Below are positions 63,501 through 64,000 of a stretch of 64,000 nt of DNA, piece by piece. The stretch covers positions 46,869-110,868 of the forward strand of contig JAILNQ010000023.1 of NCBI GenBank assembly GCA_024691425.1, in the 5' to 3' direction. The stretch is from Lachnospiraceae bacterium (GTDB taxonomy: Bacteria > Bacillota > Clostridia > Lachnospirales > Lachnospiraceae). Within the stretch, counting starts at the first letter, position 1. Every line of letters begins with the position of its first letter. The translations under genes were made by a program, and so were the position numbers. Under the pieces are notes generated by a model. It was not told where the DNA came from. It saw nothing but the letters and a program-made list of their open reading frames with translations, and ran no database searches.

Positions 63501-64000
63501 CGTAATAGAGCGTGCTGCCGTTCTTTATAAGACAGGTCATGACACGGCCGTAGTTTCTGTCCTTCTTATCATTTCCGAAGAAATACTTTCTGCCGCCTAT
63601 TGTCTGAAGTCCGGTTACGGGATTTGTTCCGTTCTTGAAATAGCTCCTGTAATAATGAGTAACGCCTCCGATGACTTCCTCGATGGTGGTCCAGCTGTTT
63701 CCCTCCGCATAGGCGTTGTCAAGCTTATATCCTCTTGCATAGTCGAAGAAAGCATACGATCCGCCGGCCACGGGTTTCTGCCATCCTAGCTTCAGTGCGC
63801 CGGACTTGTCTGCAAAGTATGTACGCATTATTCCGCCTGAATCCTCTGCAGAATCATAGCCTGTAAGCACTGTTCCGTAACCGCTTCCCGCCTTTTCGAG
63901 GAAATAATACTTCGACGAGCCTATGGTCTTTATTCCGACGGCCATCCTTCCAGTTATCCCGTCAGCGTCTGCCGCAGTATCGAAATAATACCTTTTATCT
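60550..64000 (-). CDS. Surface protein with cell-wall-binding repeats and alpha/beta-hydrolase domain (partial)
   Basis: The frame is open to the window edge, so the N-terminus is missing; 1149 residues are visible and the ATG in the ORF track is internal. About 800 residues consist of roughly two dozen choline/cell-wall-binding-type repeats ([38 protein letters not shown]). The last about 330 form an alpha/beta-hydrolase resembling HSL-type esterases: nucleophile GASSG, acid in [10 protein letters not shown], histidine in [21 protein letters not shown] calcium-loop sequence lies within this domain before the nucleophile. Probably a secreted wall- or glycan-bound esterase. Substrate unknown. 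Confidence 0.85.
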   Translation of the reverse strand, partial: DKRYYFDTAADADGITGRMAVGIKTIGSSKYYFLEKAGSGYGTVLTGYDSAEDSGGIMRTYFADKSGALKLGWQKPVAGGSYAFFDYARGYKLDNAYAEGNSWTTIEEVIGGVTHYYRSYFKNGTNPVTGLQTIGGRKYFFGNDKKDRNYGRVMTCLIKNGSTLYYGRPYDETALAEAEDPDAGMLENTGWFTVVEGGVAVTRYASGSGMLLKGWQTLDGKKYYFDTQTGALAKGVTVIGKNRYVFDDATGMMLTGYCASGAEHYFTNGNGIMQYGYIVDGGVARFFVSDPGSAYYGMEKGYAPLFSFGTSGDFYECGGMIFYVKNGKMQTGWQTLTTDAARRHYFDQNGLLRTGVFNIGKTVYISLTKAEAEALGHVEYTGSAVSGFVSSGPDTYYYDTNGKRITGWVKNEGEYYYFDPSTGAMKTGMFPVGKKTYYSDASGKRQTGFIALLGNTYYFDPQGGAMKTGWQTIKTGGISRKYHFDENGRMAKMITAVSGKKYVFTADGELLVNFYGTPSGMTGKYGSDAKGVMKTGWNLIESDWHYFDASGKEQVLAGEPQEIDGVIWYTVAELPEGNRKSRARFAFKNGKSLKGWQTIKTGGKSRKYYFDETGKMTAGFAQMDGKRYYFSETADATDPTMEGMLLSGGINNVSGRYYFMASSGAFRTGWFSEGGKKYYADPATGELATGFVNLDGNIYYFNEAESEAGQLQMGFIKLSDRGQTYYDGTAGASNMYYADSDGVIAQSGWINVKDNAKVKDSQEWSYYAAPNRPYADMGDFILTGELACGDVLIDDEGNVSAYIDDGQGAADGFAAGQACKKISADGALSDGSVTGPEIGRYYRFNSSTCARRKEVLFFFGNYYGDYINDDQRSTVSSMRRFIDSGGGQKKESEDFILVNTDRAALIAKGLTSYPGNVFPMCASSSVGDEQPDFDPLGDLNSDGHVDVYDTEIYSRDVYDHAIAKYGPRNLVLSGASSGAGICLGLYDYAIQKGSPLKLPVEALLMSPWVDVRMINESAADLTKRQTGSTDIDTLKYWGARYTRDAGYVDESGEKPYEGIAGPGGIYPFATPLLLDSSGMKNVYMYSGTYDPCYYDCAKFVKEAEKHGNTSVKLNKYTGARHGFMFFSEKSSAKSEVILDVCRKIMTEEP

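Overview
The window looks like a chromosomal segment of an anaerobic, Gram-positive Clostridia bacterium, most likely a Lachnospiraceae relative. This rests on gene families and layout only: a Firmicutes-type type VII secretion ATPase (EssC), a SigH-type sigma factor, Mini-III RNase, the tig-clpP-clpX-lon-engB order, purine-rich Shine-Dalgarno sites, lipoprotein signal peptides, early-cobalt (anaerobic) cobalamin synthesis and very large repeat-rich surface proteins. Species cannot be read from the sequence. Almost all genes lie on the minus strand; the real plus-strand genes are three small ones at 5.3-6.8 kb and one giant gene at 25.3-34.2 kb.

Layout. (1) 0-4.6 kb: minus-strand T7SS module essC - yukD - two WXG100 genes, the last cut by the window edge, with its own promoter. 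(2) 4.6-6.9 kb: small unlinked genes (DJ-1-like protein, short hypothetical, a YjdI-YjdJ fusion, a small membrane protein, a CYTH phosphatase). (3) 6.8-13.7 kb: a maltodextrin-type sugar uptake operon (binding lipoprotein, two CUT1 permeases, malQ) behind a strong promoter and a hexamer-repeat operator, followed by a lacI-type regulator with its own consensus promoter and a type-2 argC overlapping it. (4) 13.8-22.4 kb: protein quality control operon tig-clpP-clpX-lon-engB plus a YtvI-like membrane protein and a CDF metal exporter. (5) 22.4-25.2 kb: cbiA, a cysteine-rich small protein and a WYL regulator. (6) 25.3-34.2 kb: a ~2940-residue secreted papain-family protease with 19 Listeria-Bacteroides repeats, in opposite orientation and separating cbiA from the other B12 genes. 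(7) 34.2-52.4 kb: one long cobalamin operon behind a cobalamin riboswitch and terminator: cbiK (lipoprotein) - substrate-binding protein - permease - ABC ATPase/CobQ fusion - cobT - cobU - cobS - cobC - cbiB - cobD - cbiC - cbiD - cbiF - cbiG - cbiH - cobK/cbiE/cbiT fusion. (8) 52.4-54.2 kb: MATE transporter, three 58-bp tandem repeats and tRNA-Thr. (9) 54.2-60.5 kb: a housekeeping run cysE-nadE-ispF-cysS-mrnC-rlmB-sigH ending in a family-10 fucosyltransferase. (10) 60.5-64 kb: the C-terminal part of a surface protein with cell-wall/choline-binding-type repeats and an alpha/beta-hydrolase domain.

How the genes work together. The B12 operon joins corrin-ring synthesis, nucleotide-loop assembly and an ABC corrinoid/metallophore uptake system under one riboswitch. 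The most unusual feature is that its cobaltochelatase is a predicted lipoprotein, so it should sit outside the membrane, and carries a C-terminal beta-rich domain that resembles the N-terminal domain of the neighbouring binding protein. The transporter ATPase is fused to cobyric acid synthase. cbiL (precorrin-2 C20-methyltransferase), the corrinoid adenosyltransferase and a cobalt importer are not in this window. No insertion sequence, prophage, rRNA or CRISPR array was recognised.
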